A stretch of 64,000 bases of DNA from Sphaerochaeta globosa str. Buddy (GTDB lineage: Bacteria; Spirochaetota; Spirochaetia; Sphaerochaetales; Sphaerochaetaceae), in assembly GCF_000190435.1 (NCBI RefSeq), contig NC_015152.1, forward strand, positions 1,184,458-1,248,457, given 5' to 3'. The notes beneath the pieces are model-generated. The model made no database searches, was not told where the DNA came from, and saw nothing but the letters and a program-made list of their open reading frames with translations. Shown here in pieces: positions 42,746 to 52,940 of the stretch; within the stretch, counting starts at the first letter, position 1; every line of letters begins with the position of its first letter. Both the position numbers and the translations under genes were made by a program.

Positions 42746-43342
42746 ATGGAAACAACTGACAGTCGCCTGCTCACCGGAATACTGGAGCAAGCCGACCAAG
42801 CTGCCAACAAGACTTTGCAGGAGGCCAATCGACAAGCGAAAGCTATTGTGGAGGAAGCCAACAAGCGAGCGCAGTCTGAGATGGAAGCAGAGCGGCGAAC
42901 TCTTGAGCAGAAGATGAAACAGGTTCAGCTTCGGCTCCAAGCAAATATGACCAGCGCAAAGCGCAAGGCTATTCTGCGCCATGGGGATGATCGGTATCAA
43001 GAAGTGCTTGGGCGGGTAACCTCTTTGCTCGATGCAAAGACCATTGAGCCATATTTACCCCAATGGATTGCGGAAGCCGCTCTAGGTCTGGATCTGAAGG
43101 AAGCAAAAGTTTCCTGTAGTACCCAGTGTCCTGTTACCGAGGCACATCTTTCGATGGCAGCTGCACTGGTGAAGAAAGCTACCGGCAGTACTATTGTCTT
43201 ACACCTTGATACCAAACCCATCCGTAGTCTAGGAGTGGTTGTTTCCTCGTTGGACGGCATGGTTTCGTTCAACAATCAGGTCGAGATCCGTCTCAGACGG
43301 CTGGACCGCGTACTTAGGGCTATGATTCAGGAACATACATGA
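42746..43342 (+). CDS. atpE: V-type ATPase subunit E
   Basis: This 198-residue peripheral-stalk subunit has a long charged N-terminal helix (about 10-75, QANRQAKAIVEEANKRAQSE-like) and a C-terminal alpha/beta domain ending [20 protein letters not shown], where it contacts the A/B head. It overlaps subunit A by four bases (ATGA). Confidence 0.88.
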   Translation: METTDSRLLTGILEQADQAANKTLQEANRQAKAIVEEANKRAQSEMEAERRTLEQKMKQVQLRLQANMTSAKRKAILRHGDDRYQEVLGRVTSLLDAKTIEPYLPQWIAEAALGLDLKEAKVSCSTQCPVTEAHLSMAAALVKKATGSTIVLHLDTKPIRSLGVVVSSLDGMVSFNNQVEIRLRRLDRVLRAMIQEHT

Positions 43343-45117
43343 AAGAGAGAATTATCGGACGCGTCAAACGAGTAAACGGACCAATTCTCATTGTCAAGGA
43401 CATCAAGGATGCCATGATGATGGAAATGGTGCGTATCGGTGAGCAGCAATTGGTCGGAGAAGTAGTGAAACTCTATGATGGGTTGGCTACCGTTCAGGTC
43501 TATGAGGATGCCACCGGTATTTGCCCGGGCGACAATGTCTATGGAAGTGGCATGAGCTTGTCCGTCGAGCTCGCTCCCGGTCTTATAGGAACCATCTATG
43601 ATGGAATCCAACGACCGCTTGAGCAATTGATGGCTGCCAGCGGGGCCTTTATTTCCCGTGGCTTGACCTTTGATGCAGTCGACCACCAAAAGCGGTGGAC
43701 TTTTACACCCTCACTTGAGGTAGGTGCTGCTGTAACTGCCGGCCAGATTCTTGGCACTGTGCAGGAGACCAGCAGAATTGAGCATCGAGTCTTGGTCCCT
43801 GTCACGATAGCAAGTGCTGTGATTGTGGAAATAGCAGTGCAGGGTGAGTATACCGTTGAAGATGTAATAGCCACGGTTGTGCTGCCCAACGGGCATCAAC
43901 AGCAGATTTGTATGCTGCAGCGCTGGCCGATCAGAATTCCCCGACCGGTGGACAAGCGACTTGCACTCAAGCAGCCGCTGATCACAGGCTTGAGGGTCAT
44001 CGATACACTCTTTCCTTTGGCAAAGGGAGGGACGGTAGCCATTCCTGGTGGATTTGGAACCGGCAAGACCATGACCCAGCACTCAATCGCCCAGTGGTGT
44101 GATGCGGATCTCATCGTCTATATCGGCTGCGGCGAACGTGGCAATGAGATGACCGATGTACTTAAGGAATTTCCGCTTCTTATCGATCCCCGTACCGGCC
44201 ATTCGTTGATGGAGCGAACCATCCTTATTGCCAATACTTCAAACATGCCGGTCAGTGCCCGTGAAGCCTCCATCTATACGGGAATTACGATGGCAGAGTA
44301 TTACCGAGACCAGGGCTACCATGTAGCCATCATGGCCGATTCGACCAGCCGATGGGCTGAAGCATTGCGCGAACTCAGCGGTCGTATGGAAGAGATGCCC
44401 GCCGAAGAAGGGTTCCCGGCCTATCTGCCGACCCGTATCGCCCAGTTCTATGAACGGGCGGGGTTCATGCAAACCCTTTCGGGAAGCAAGGGATCGGTCT
44501 CGATCATTGGTGCGGTAAGTCCTCCCGGTGGTGATTTCTCCGAACCGGTAACCCAGCACACCAAACGTTTCGTACGCTGTTTCTGGGGTCTTGATCGACA
44601 GCTTGCCAGTAGCCGACACTATCCTGCGATCAGCTGGTTGGAGTCCTACAGTGAGTATCTTGGGGATGTGAAGCAGTGGTGGAATGACCATAGCGACGGC
44701 ACATGGTACCTCAGTCGACAGAAAATCATGGATTTACTGCAGAAAGAAGTACGACTGCAACAAATTGTGAAGCTGGTCGGCCCCGATGCCTTGCCTGATA
44801 CCCAAAATTTCATACTTGAAGTGTGTTCATTGTTCAAGACTGCATTCCTGCAACAGAACGCTTTTGACGATGTTGATCGGTTCTGTTCGGTGGAGAAGCA
44901 GGTGAAAATGCTCTCAGTCATACTTGCCTATTATGAGAAAGGGCTTGAGGCCATTACCAAGGGTGTTCCCATGGTTAAGATCAGGCGTCTGAAGGCAGTG
45001 CAGGAAATGGTACGCATGAGGTTGACCGTCAAGGGCGACGAACTGGAAAACATAGACCGTTTGCAACTGCGCCTTGAACGCTCGATTGATCAGATTGGAG
45101 GCATCTATGAGAACTAA
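43339..45117 (+). CDS. atpA: V-type ATPase catalytic subunit A
   Basis: This 592-residue catalytic subunit binds and hydrolyses (or makes) ATP. The Walker A motif GGFGTGKT lies around residues 236-244 with Lys243, the Walker B stretch [20 protein letters not shown] near residue 330, and [17 protein letters not shown] carrying the catalytic Glu near 260. The non-homologous insert typical of A subunits lies between about 115 and 190. The last 11 bases overlap subunit B. Confidence 0.97.
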   Translation: MKERIIGRVKRVNGPILIVKDIKDAMMMEMVRIGEQQLVGEVVKLYDGLATVQVYEDATGICPGDNVYGSGMSLSVELAPGLIGTIYDGIQRPLEQLMAASGAFISRGLTFDAVDHQKRWTFTPSLEVGAAVTAGQILGTVQETSRIEHRVLVPVTIASAVIVEIAVQGEYTVEDVIATVVLPNGHQQQICMLQRWPIRIPRPVDKRLALKQPLITGLRVIDTLFPLAKGGTVAIPGGFGTGKTMTQHSIAQWCDADLIVYIGCGERGNEMTDVLKEFPLLIDPRTGHSLMERTILIANTSNMPVSAREASIYTGITMAEYYRDQGYHVAIMADSTSRWAEALRELSGRMEEMPAEEGFPAYLPTRIAQFYERAGFMQTLSGSKGSVSIIGAVSPPGGDFSEPVTQHTKRFVRCFWGLDRQLASSRHYPAISWLESYSEYLGDVKQWWNDHSDGTWYLSRQKIMDLLQKEVRLQQIVKLVGPDALPDTQNFILEVCSLFKTAFLQQNAFDDVDRFCSVEKQVKMLSVILAYYEKGLEAITKGVPMVKIRRLKAVQEMVRMRLTVKGDELENIDRLQLRLERSIDQIGGIYEN

Positions 45118-46528
45118 GGCTGAAACCTTGCTGGCCCAAACTGACCGACGGCTTCTCAGTGGAAGAGAGTATCGCGGCGTAAGTCGCATTGATGGTCCTC
45201 TGGTATATATGCGCAATACCCACGCCGTGGGGTTTGGCGAACTTGTTGAGATACTTGCTCCCGATGGATCTCGTCGGTCGGGGCAGGTCCTGGACACCAG
45301 TGATGATGCGGTAGTCGTACAAGTCTTTGAAGGAACCGACGGTTTGACACTGCCGGGAACGGGCATGCGGTTCATGGGTGAACCTTTGACACTCAGTGTT
45401 TCAGAGCAGATGCTCGGCCGGGTCATGAACGGCTTGGGCAAAAGCCGTGATGGTTCGGGCACTGTCCACGGGTTTGCTGAACGGGATGTGAACGGGGAAC
45501 CGATCAACCCGACAGCCCGCGAATATCCGAGGGATTTCATCCAGACAGGTATTTCCGTCATCGATGGAATGACAACCCTCATTCAAGGCCAGAAGCTTCC
45601 CATTTTCAGTGGAAACGGCATGGATCACAACCAGCTTGCGGCTCAGATTGCCAGACAGGCGAAAGTAAGGGGCAGCTCGGGGGATTTCTGTATTGTATTT
45701 GCAGCCATGGGTGTAAAATATGACGTAGCTCGATTCTTCATCGACAGCTTTGAGGAGACCGGGGTTACCGACAATGTAGCGCTGTTCCTCTCCCTCGCCG
45801 ATGACCCCTCCATTGAGCGAACCATTACGCCCAAGACAGCCCTCACCCTTGCAGAGTATCTGGCTTTCGACAAGGGCAAGCAGGTATTGGTGATCATGAC
45901 CGATATGACCAACTACTGCGAGTCTTTGCGGGAGATCGGTACCATGCGCGGCGAGATTCCCTCCCGCAAGGGGTACCCGGGGTATTTGTACTCCAACCTT
46001 GCCGAGCTGTATGAACGGTCGGGAAAAATCAGCGGCCGCAGCGGTTCCATTACTCAGCTGCCCATTCTTTCCATGCCCAACGATGATATCAGTCACCCGG
46101 TACCTGACTTGACCGGGTATATTACAGAAGGACAGATTGTTTTTGAACGGGGTATGCAGGCTCGAGGCATATATCCTCCAATCAATTGCCTGCCTTCGCT
46201 TTCCCGTCTGATGAAGGATGGAATCGGGGAGGGCATGACCCGTGGCGATCACCCTCACTTGGCTAACCAATTGTTTGCTTCGTACAGCCACGTAAAGGAT
46301 GTACAGAACCTTGCATCGGTCATCGGTGAGGAAGAGCTGACCAGTCTTGATCAGCAGTATTTGGAGTTTGGCAACTTCTTTGAGAAGAAATTTGTGAATC
46401 AAGGCTTCGATGAAGATCGCAGCATTGAGCAGACACTCGATCTCGGATGGGAGGCACTTGGCAAGTTGCCCAGTGAGGAACTGCAGCGCCTGACCGACGA
46501 GGAGATAGCACAGTACTATGGCAAGTAA
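45107..46528 (+). CDS. atpB: V-type ATPase regulatory subunit B
   Basis: This 473-residue non-catalytic nucleotide-binding subunit alternates with A in the head. It lacks a P-loop, as expected. It keeps family motifs [20 protein letters not shown] near residue 150, [15 protein letters not shown] near 200 and [20 protein letters not shown] near 320. The ATG at 45107 is selected because GGAGG precedes it; it starts inside the end of subunit A. Confidence 0.96.
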   Translation: MRTKAETLLAQTDRRLLSGREYRGVSRIDGPLVYMRNTHAVGFGELVEILAPDGSRRSGQVLDTSDDAVVVQVFEGTDGLTLPGTGMRFMGEPLTLSVSEQMLGRVMNGLGKSRDGSGTVHGFAERDVNGEPINPTAREYPRDFIQTGISVIDGMTTLIQGQKLPIFSGNGMDHNQLAAQIARQAKVRGSSGDFCIVFAAMGVKYDVARFFIDSFEETGVTDNVALFLSLADDPSIERTITPKTALTLAEYLAFDKGKQVLVIMTDMTNYCESLREIGTMRGEIPSRKGYPGYLYSNLAELYERSGKISGRSGSITQLPILSMPNDDISHPVPDLTGYITEGQIVFERGMQARGIYPPINCLPSLSRLMKDGIGEGMTRGDHPHLANQLFASYSHVKDVQNLASVIGEEELTSLDQQYLEFGNFFEKKFVNQGFDEDRSIEQTLDLGWEALGKLPSEELQRLTDEEIAQYYGK

Positions 46529-46537
46529 GGAGGAAGG

Positions 46538-47236
46538 GTGAATACCACGCTTGCTCCTACAAGGAGCAACCTGCTCAAATTATTGGAAGACCTCAAGTTT
46601 GCCCAGCTGGGTCACGAGCTGCTCGACCAAAAGCGGTCGATTCTCGTGGTGGAACTGCTCACCTTGGTCGACCAGGCTGTCGATTATGAGCAAAGGGTTG
46701 TCAAGGCTCTTTCAGAGGCTCAGCTTTCCTTGTCGGATGCCATCATGCAGATGGGGCGGCTGAGAGTGGGAAACCTTGGAGGAGCTGTAAACATCGATTA
46801 TACCATCACCCTTGGAAGTAGACGGGTTATGGGTGTATCGGTTCCCAAGGTGGAAACTACCTTTGTGGACAAGAGTCCCTACTTCAGCAGTGAGGATACC
46901 AGCATACTCAGCGAGCTCTCCATAGACCGCTACCGTACAACCTTGCAGTTGATGGGCAGGCTTGCTGAGTTGAAGGTTTCCATCATGCGTCTTGCGAGGG
47001 AAGTGAAGAAGACCATCCGCAAGGTCAATGCACTGGAAAAAATTGTTATTCCCCAGAATAAGGAAACCATCACTTGGATGCGAGGCCGCATCGAGGAACA
47101 GGAGCGGGAGAATTTCATTCTGCTTAAAGTTGTCAAAGACCGTATGGAACAGGCTAAGACGCAGGTGCAGGCTTTGACCTCTTCATCCGATAATGATACG
47201 ATAGATAAGGGAGGCTTGCATGGGAGTTCCATTTAG
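46538..47236 (+). CDS. atpD: V-type ATPase subunit D
   Basis: This 232-residue rotor shaft subunit is a long antiparallel coiled coil. The family start APTRSNLLKLLEDLKFAQLG and the C-terminal helix RTTLQLMGRLAELKVSIMRL (about residues 132-150) are visible. Translation starts at GTG (46538) behind AAGGAGG. Its last 17 bases overlap the universal stress protein gene, so operon expression continues beyond the ATPase. Confidence 0.93.
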   Translation: MNTTLAPTRSNLLKLLEDLKFAQLGHELLDQKRSILVVELLTLVDQAVDYEQRVVKALSEAQLSLSDAIMQMGRLRVGNLGGAVNIDYTITLGSRRVMGVSVPKVETTFVDKSPYFSSEDTSILSELSIDRYRTTLQLMGRLAELKVSIMRLAREVKKTIRKVNALEKIVIPQNKETITWMRGRIEEQERENFILLKVVKDRMEQAKTQVQALTSSSDNDTIDKGGLHGSSI

Positions 47237-47702
47237 GCAGATTGTCGTGTATTTAGATGGCTCGGAAAGTTCTATGACCGCCATCATGTATGGGATCAAG
47301 CTGGCAAAGGAACATGATGCGAAGCTGATGGCTGTGTATGTAATCAATACGCGTGCACTCAGTGAGTTGGTCAAAGCCGGAATATTCGTAGCAATTGAAC
47401 GCGATGAGTACCAGAAAGACCTCCAACAGGATGCCGACCGCTACCTTAGGCATGCTGCTCGACTTGCTTCCCAGAAAGAGGTAGACATTGAAACGGTCAA
47501 GCTTGAAGGCGCAGTGCACATTGTGATGAAGGAACTGTTGAAAACACAGAAAGCTGATTTGCTGGTGCTTGGAGGGATTACCGATATCCGTTCCCGTCGT
47601 GAAGAGCTTGCCAGTGAGACTGATAGGATGATGCGCACATCCCCCTGTCCGGTATTGGTGGTGCGGGATGATGACGATATCTGGCTCGAGTTTGAAGCGT
47701 AA
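47220..47702 (+). CDS. Universal stress protein (UspA family)
   Basis: This 160-residue protein has the USP fold: QIVVYLDGSESSMTAIMYGI at the start and the nucleotide-loop region LLVLGGITDIRSRREELASE ahead of SPCPVLVVRDD. The classical ATP-binding G-x2-G-x9-G-S pattern is changed (GGITD, then SET where GS is usual), so ATP binding is doubtful. It overlaps subunit D by 17 bases and precedes the EIIA gene by ten, placing it firmly in the V-ATPase operon. A regulatory link to the ATPase is inferred from position only. Confidence 0.85.
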   Translation: MGVPFRQIVVYLDGSESSMTAIMYGIKLAKEHDAKLMAVYVINTRALSELVKAGIFVAIERDEYQKDLQQDADRYLRHAARLASQKEVDIETVKLEGAVHIVMKELLKTQKADLLVLGGITDIRSRREELASETDRMMRTSPCPVLVVRDDDDIWLEFEA

Positions 47703-47712
47703 GGAGCTCTGC

Positions 47713-48165
47713 ATGAATGTACTGGATGTATTGGACAAGAACCTGGTCAAAGTGCCGCTCATGCACACCGACAAGCGTGGGATTATCAATGAGCTTGTTG
47801 AAGTGGTAGCAAAAGCCAAGGGGTATTCAACACAGCAGTTCGAACAGATTCTGGATGCTGTTCTCAATCGAGAGAGCTTGGGATCGACCGGTATCGGCAA
47901 TGGAATTGCCATTCCCCATGCCAAGACCGATGTAGTCGAACAAGTTGCCATGGTTGTAGGCATAAGCCGATTCCCTGTTGATTTTGACTCCCCCGATGGA
48001 CAGAAGAGCAGAATTTTCTTTTTGGTGTTGGCTCCATCCAAGCGAGCATCCGCTCACGTTGAGTTGCTCGCTTCCATTGCCCGCACCTGCACCAGCCAGG
48101 TGTTCAGGAGAATGCTTGAGCAAGCAAGGGATAGTGAAGAGGTTGTGCGACTTTTTATGGAATAA
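47713..48165 (+). CDS. PTS EIIA component, nitrogen/fructose type
   Basis: This 150-residue EIIA domain of the PtsN/fructose class carries the phosphorylatable His in GIGNGIAIPHAKTD near residue 65. No EIIB or EIIC is encoded nearby. EIIA-Ntr proteins are mostly regulators of ion transport and metabolism rather than sugar carriers. It closes the V-ATPase operon, followed by a terminator. The start at 47713 follows AAGGAG; a longer in-frame extension has no ribosome-binding site. Confidence 0.88.
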   Translation: MNVLDVLDKNLVKVPLMHTDKRGIINELVEVVAKAKGYSTQQFEQILDAVLNRESLGSTGIGNGIAIPHAKTDVVEQVAMVVGISRFPVDFDSPDGQKSRIFFLVLAPSKRASAHVELLASIARTCTSQVFRRMLEQARDSEEVVRLFME

Positions 48166-48192
48166 TGCAATCATTTCATTCTTTTCATACAG

Positions 48193-48225
48193 GCACTGCT
48201 TCCCCGGAGGTGGTGCTTTTGTTTT
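48193..48225 (+). terminator. Terminator of the V-ATPase operon
   Basis: An 11-bp stem with three wobble pairs (48193-48203 with 48206-48216; the innermost pairs must open to form a loop) is followed by TTTTGTTTT. It lies 28 bases past the EIIA stop. Confidence 0.75.
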
Positions 48226-48292
48226 GCTCTGGACATTTTGTTGTTTCCATCCTATGGTTTTGGTATTACAGATTCATTGAGGTTACTGCTCC

Positions 48293-49279
48293 GTGAGCAA
48301 TATCATTGCCTTTACCGAACAAGAACTCAGCTTGCTGGCGAATTGCCGTGAGCTGCTTTTTGCATTTGATGCGGACCTTGCCTCCCTTCTGGAAGGAAGA
48401 GTGAAGGATTTGGGGATGCTTGCAGGAATTGTCGGTCGCTCTGCGTCCCTGACGACAGACCTAGGTTTTTCAGATACGGTACGGAGTGTGGAAACCCTCG
48501 CTGCAAAGCTTGCCAATCAAGGGATAGAGGAAGTGGTGAACCTTCCTGCAAAAGCTTCCTTGGGACGGTCCTATATGGTCTCCAAATTGCATCTGTATGG
48601 ATTCCTGCTAAAAGTCGGCCAGAAAAACGAGTGTCTTGCCTCACAAAAAGAGGAGATACTTGTCTGTTATTACGGGATTCTGTTTTCCTTAATGGCTGAA
48701 GACCTGTACATATCCATTATATCGGACAGCTTGGGAAATGAGAGCTGGACCCGCCGTGCAACCAGGGACTTGGTGGTGATGTGGGAACAACGCAGCAATG
48801 CCCAGGCCCCTTCCTTCGCGCCCTTGGTACAACAGCTGTGGGATGTCAGGCATACCTTGGTACCGGTCCTTGGAACCCTGCTGGGTACAGTGGAATTGCT
48901 GCAGCTCTCGTTCCGACTTCCCCGATTGTGGCACGAGTTTCTTCAAGCACGGGGCAGAGACGAAGAAGTGGCCTATGCATTGAACGAATTTCTGTTTTCC
49001 CTTAGTTTCGAGCAGTTGAAAAATCTGCAAGGGATTATGGAGGAAAAACAGGTGATGGCCGTAAGCAGGGAAGAAGCGCATCAGTTGCTTAGCCTGAGGT
49101 CGAACCACTTGCTGGAAGGATCCAATGAGGATGATCTTCCAGCCATTCGGCTCTATCGGTCTTTCTTGAGGCGCAATGCACTAGCAAGGTTGCGACGGGA
49201 CTCTGACCGTCCCGGTCCCCGCCGCACCCTCGAGCAGCTTCTGCTGCTCTATCTCTGGTCCATGGATGCGGCCAATTGA
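48293..49279 (+). CDS. Helical protein of unknown function
   Basis: I do not recognise this 328-residue protein. It has no signal peptide or clear membrane helix. The sequence is strongly helical, Leu-rich and without conserved cysteines, with LAGIVGRSASLTTDLGFSDT early and a basic C-terminal stretch (RSFLRRNALARLRRDSDRPG). It starts at GTG (48293) with only a distant GAGG. It overlaps the convergent alcohol dehydrogenase by 31 bases. A regulatory or scaffold role is possible but unsupported. Confidence 0.6.
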   Translation: MSNIIAFTEQELSLLANCRELLFAFDADLASLLEGRVKDLGMLAGIVGRSASLTTDLGFSDTVRSVETLAAKLANQGIEEVVNLPAKASLGRSYMVSKLHLYGFLLKVGQKNECLASQKEEILVCYYGILFSLMAEDLYISIISDSLGNESWTRRATRDLVVMWEQRSNAQAPSFAPLVQQLWDVRHTLVPVLGTLLGTVELLQLSFRLPRLWHEFLQARGRDEEVAYALNEFLFSLSFEQLKNLQGIMEEKQVMAVSREEAHQLLSLRSNHLLEGSNEDDLPAIRLYRSFLRRNALARLRRDSDRPGPRRTLEQLLLLYLWSMDAAN

Positions 49280-50448
49280 TAGATGGCCCTGATTTCCTCT
49301 TTGCCCAACACCAGTACATTCCCGAGTGTCCGTTTTCCGAAGAAGGTGGCTTTTTCAGCCATCTCTTCGATTTGGGCTTCAGTAGGCTCAATGCCAAGCT
49401 CGGCAAAGTTGGTAGGCATATCGATGCTTCTGAAGAAGTTCTGCATTGCATCGATGGTTTTTAAGGCATCCTTAGTGTCATCGCCGCTTCTCTGCAGCAA
49501 TAAGACTTTCTCTCCAAACCGTGCAAAGCGTGCCGCATTGTGCTGATAGACATAGGTGGCCCAAGCAATCCAAACAGCTGAAAGTCCGGCACCATGCGCT
49601 ACGTCGAACATCCCCCCCATCTCATGCTCCAGCTGATGGGGAGCCCAGTCTCCTCTTTGGCTGTTGCCACAGCCCATCAGGCCATTGTGAGAAAGGCTGC
49701 TTGCCCACATCAGGGTGGCTCTTGCATCGTAATCCTTACTGTCCACTTTCAGCTTTATTGCAGCTTGGATGACTGAACGCAGGAGAGCTTCAGCCATCTG
49801 GTCCGTCAGGTCCATGCTTGGACCGTTGATGAAATACCGCTCGATGGTATGCATCATAATATCAACAGCTCCGCTCATGGTTTGATAGGCGGGCAGGGTG
49901 TAGGTCAGCTCAGGATTCATAATGGCAAATCTGCAGCGTGAAGAGTCGTGGTTGGCCCCGCGCTTGAGATTCCCGTCCTCGTTGGTGATGACCGAGGAGT
50001 TGCTCATCTCACTGCCGGCAGCGGCAATGGTCAGCACTGCACCGATGGGATAACAACCCTGGATCGGACGGCTCTGGTCATAGAAATCCCAAACCTCGCC
50101 GTCGTGGTAAAGACCGTATCCGATGGCCTTGGCTGAATCGATTACCGATCCTCCGCCCACGGCCAAGAGGAAGTCCACTCCTTCCTTTTTGCACAGCTCA
50201 ATACCCTCATGCACCTTGCTCAGCCTTGGATTGGGAACTACGCCACCCAAGGTGACATACTGAATTCCCGCTTTCGCAAGCGAAGAGGTGACACGATCAA
50301 GCAAGCCGGATTTCTTGGCGCTTTCCGATCCATAATGGACCAAGACTTTTTTGCATCCTTCTTTTGCGATAAGCGAACCGACTTCCGATTCGGTATTCTT
50401 GCCGAACATGACTTTGGTTGGGGTATAGTACGTAAAATCTGAGATCAT
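49249..50448 (-). CDS. Iron-containing alcohol dehydrogenase (butanol dehydrogenase type)
   Basis: This 399-residue group III alcohol dehydrogenase reduces aldehydes with NAD(P)H in fermentation. The nucleotide site is LLAVGGGSVIDSAKAIGYG near residue 90. The metal ligands are the Asp and His of GAVDIMMHTIERYF near 195, and two His in WAPHQLEHEMGG and FDVAHGAGLS near 265-285. The length and TYYTPTKVMFGKNTE start match YqdH/BdhA. It starts 11 bases after the LUD gene, one operon. The physiological substrate is unknown. Confidence 0.92.
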   Translation of the reverse strand: MISDFTYYTPTKVMFGKNTESEVGSLIAKEGCKKVLVHYGSESAKKSGLLDRVTSSLAKAGIQYVTLGGVVPNPRLSKVHEGIELCKKEGVDFLLAVGGGSVIDSAKAIGYGLYHDGEVWDFYDQSRPIQGCYPIGAVLTIAAAGSEMSNSSVITNEDGNLKRGANHDSSRCRFAIMNPELTYTLPAYQTMSGAVDIMMHTIERYFINGPSMDLTDQMAEALLRSVIQAAIKLKVDSKDYDARATLMWASSLSHNGLMGCGNSQRGDWAPHQLEHEMGGMFDVAHGAGLSAVWIAWATYVYQHNAARFARFGEKVLLLQRSGDDTKDALKTIDAMQNFFRSIDMPTNFAELGIEPTEAQIEEMAEKATFFGKRTLGNVLVLGKEEIRAIYQLAASMDQR

Positions 50449-50459
50449 GCAATCCTCCG

Positions 50460-51140
50460 TTAGTATCCTAGGCTCTCACCGACGATGAGAACTTTCATTC
50501 TTCCCTGTATTTGCTGATGGGAAAAGACAACGTAATTTGAGCAGATGGTATGTTCGCAGGCTCCGCCACTCAACGCCATTAGATGCCTGTCATCGCAACC
50601 GGCATTGATGCACTTTCCGTTCTGGGTGCAATAGGCACCGGTGGATAGGCGCGTTGCGTTTGCCGGGGCGGCAATTTGCTTCACCCGAAGGATGGCACTG
50701 ATGAGGTCGGGAACAATTTTATCCCAGGAGACGACCAAAATCACTTGCTTCGGGCCGTAAAGCATTGCCGAAACCCGGTTGGACCTACCGTCGACGCAAT
50801 AGATTTCACCGTGTTCGGTAAGTGCATTGGCGCTGCTGAGATAGGTATCGACGGAGAAACTTTTCAAAAACACCTCATCAAGCTCCGCTTTGGTGATTCC
50901 TTTCTTATAGCGGTCGTAAAAAACATACGAACCGTTTCTCAGATGGCTGAGCACCCCAGTTTCATCGAGGGTCACCGAACCGCCTACAGCTACGCTCTCG
51001 CCCTCTTTCATCAAGGTTGACAGCGTAGGGACAACTTCTGATACCGACACAACGAATTGGGCTTCAATATTGTTCTTTGCCAGTGATTTTATCGTCCGTT
51101 CAACCTGCAGCAGTTTTATTGCTTTCTTGTTTGCGTCCAT
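50460..51140 (-). CDS. LUD-domain protein (lactate-utilisation C-like)
   Basis: This 226-residue protein is of the LUD/DUF162 superfamily, with GESVAVGGSVTLDETGVLSHL near residue 65 (given here in part), SANALTEHGEIYCVDGRSNR near 120 and KQVILVVSWDKIV near 145. A C-terminal cysteine set (GCDDRHLMALSGGACEHTIC) could bind metal. Members take part in lactate utilisation or similar redox tasks; the exact role of single-gene forms is unknown. It is cotranscribed with the iron alcohol dehydrogenase. Confidence 0.82.
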   Translation of the reverse strand: MDANKKAIKLLQVERTIKSLAKNNIEAQFVVSVSEVVPTLSTLMKEGESVAVGGSVTLDETGVLSHLRNGSYVFYDRYKKGITKAELDEVFLKSFSVDTYLSSANALTEHGEIYCVDGRSNRVSAMLYGPKQVILVVSWDKIVPDLISAILRVKQIAAPANATRLSTGAYCTQNGKCINAGCDDRHLMALSGGACEHTICSNYVVFSHQQIQGRMKVLIVGESLGY

Positions 51141-51260
51141 TGCCAGTCTCCCTTTTGCTAAGAATACCCAATACCTTCGGTCTAAGCAAGGTCACACGGA
51201 TTTGCAATATAAGTTGCATCAAACGCCTATCAATCGTATCTTTGGATTAGGAGTCAACAC

Positions 51261-52940
51261 ATGCATATAACTTTCTTTGGAGCAGCACAGCAGGTGACCG
51301 GTAGTTGTACCCTGGTCGAGGTGAATGGCAAGTACCTTTTAGTCGATTGCGGCCTTCCACAGGGAAACGACGAACGCGAGGTGGGTATGGATTTGCCCTT
51401 CAGAGCCGATGCCATCGATTATGTTTTTCTCACACATGCACATATCGATCATACGGGAAGGATTCCTCTGTTGGTCAAGGAAGGGTTCAAAGGTAAGATT
51501 TTCGCCACGTCGGCGACGGCGCAGCTTTGCGATATCATGTTGGCTGACAGCGGTCATATTCAGGAGATGGAAGCGGAGTGGAAGAGCCGCAAGGCTATCA
51601 GGGCAGGCAAAAAAGGAGTGGAGCCGCTCTATACAGTACAAGATGCCCAGAACGCAATGCAATTTTTTGAAAGTTGCGTTTATGAAGAGATTTGCGAAAT
51701 CGATGAAGGCCTCAAGGTAAGGTTCAATGATGCCGGCCACTTGCTTGGGTCCTCCTCCATTGAATTCTGGTTGAAGGAAGGCAAAGAGCGACGCAAATTG
51801 GTTTTTTCCGGTGATATCGGCAATTTTGACCAACCGCTGATCAAGGATCCCGACTATATCGATGAAGCAGACTTTGTAATTATGGAGTCAACCTATGGGA
51901 ACAGGGTTCACAAGAAGCCTGAGAATGCTGTAGGCAGCAGTGTTCCCACCCATATCCGTGCCCAGGAGTTGGCAGAAATCATTGAACGGACGTTCAAGCG
52001 CGGAGGAAATGTTATTATCCCTTCCTTCGCAGTAGGGAGGACCCAAGAGATTCTTTATCTGCTCAGGGTGGTAATCGAAAAAAAACTCTGTCCCACAGTA
52101 CGAGATATTCCCGTGTTTGTAGACAGTCCGCTATCCGTGAAGGCAACCCATGTATTTGCCGGTAATTTGTTCGGGTATATGGATGATGAGACTATGGAGT
52201 TGGTGAACAAGGGAATCAATCCGATCCTGTTTCCCTCCCTGGTGACCATCACCGACGTTGCCGATTCCATTGCCTTGAATAAACGAAAGGAGAGTTGTGT
52301 CATCATCAGCTCCAGCGGTATGTGTGAAGCGGGACGAATCAAGCACCACCTCAAACATAATCTCTATAGAAGTGAGTGCACCGTACTTTTCAGCGGATAT
52401 CAGGCAGGAGGTACGCTGGGACGGTCGATTCTTGACGGGGCACGACATGTAACCATTTTTGGTGAGCAGATAGATGTGCGTTGCGAGGTGTGCGAATTGC
52501 ACGGCATAAGCGGGCACGCCGACCAAGAGGGGTTGATCAAATGGCTGACTTCCTTCAAGAAAGAACCGAGAAGGGCCTTCATCGTCCATGGAGACAAAGA
52601 AGTGGCTCCGTGGTTTGCTTCCTTTGTAACACGGACACTGAACATTCAGGCATATGCCCCGGTGGCCCTGGAGCGTTTTGACTTGTTGGACGAGGCTTTG
52701 CTGCCGGTCGGCCTGGAGGTCGATGACAAGGTTGTACCATACATTAGGGAACTGCGTGAGGCCTTGGAGGAATTGAAGAAGCAGGAAGCTTCAATGCTGT
52801 CGGTTGTCCAGCGCATGCAAACTTCAGGGAGTGAGCTTCATATGGACGAAAAGCGTGCTGTTCGCCTGACCAATGCCATTCATCGTCTTGCCAGCGACTT
52901 GGAGTATCTGAAAATGAAATGGGCTGCCGATGCGGATTAA
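51261..52940 (+). CDS. Beta-CASP metallo-beta-lactamase-fold nuclease
   Basis: This 559-residue protein joins a metallo-beta-lactamase fold (HAHIDHTGR near residue 58 and the His of DAGHLLGSSSIEF near 160) to a beta-CASP domain (VDSPLSVKATHVFAGN near 290, SSSGMCEAGRIKHHLKHN near 355). The final metal motif is HGISGHADQEGL near 415. These are features of RNA-processing or RNA-degrading nucleases of the CPSF73/YmdB-neighbour type. The last 85 residues form a coiled coil (ELREALEELKKQEASML) not seen in all relatives. It is divergent from the LUD gene. Confidence 0.88.
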   Translation: MHITFFGAAQQVTGSCTLVEVNGKYLLVDCGLPQGNDEREVGMDLPFRADAIDYVFLTHAHIDHTGRIPLLVKEGFKGKIFATSATAQLCDIMLADSGHIQEMEAEWKSRKAIRAGKKGVEPLYTVQDAQNAMQFFESCVYEEICEIDEGLKVRFNDAGHLLGSSSIEFWLKEGKERRKLVFSGDIGNFDQPLIKDPDYIDEADFVIMESTYGNRVHKKPENAVGSSVPTHIRAQELAEIIERTFKRGGNVIIPSFAVGRTQEILYLLRVVIEKKLCPTVRDIPVFVDSPLSVKATHVFAGNLFGYMDDETMELVNKGINPILFPSLVTITDVADSIALNKRKESCVIISSSGMCEAGRIKHHLKHNLYRSECTVLFSGYQAGGTLGRSILDGARHVTIFGEQIDVRCEVCELHGISGHADQEGLIKWLTSFKKEPRRAFIVHGDKEVAPWFASFVTRTLNIQAYAPVALERFDLLDEALLPVGLEVDDKVVPYIRELREALEELKKQEASMLSVVQRMQTSGSELHMDEKRAVRLTNAIHRLASDLEYLKMKWAADAD

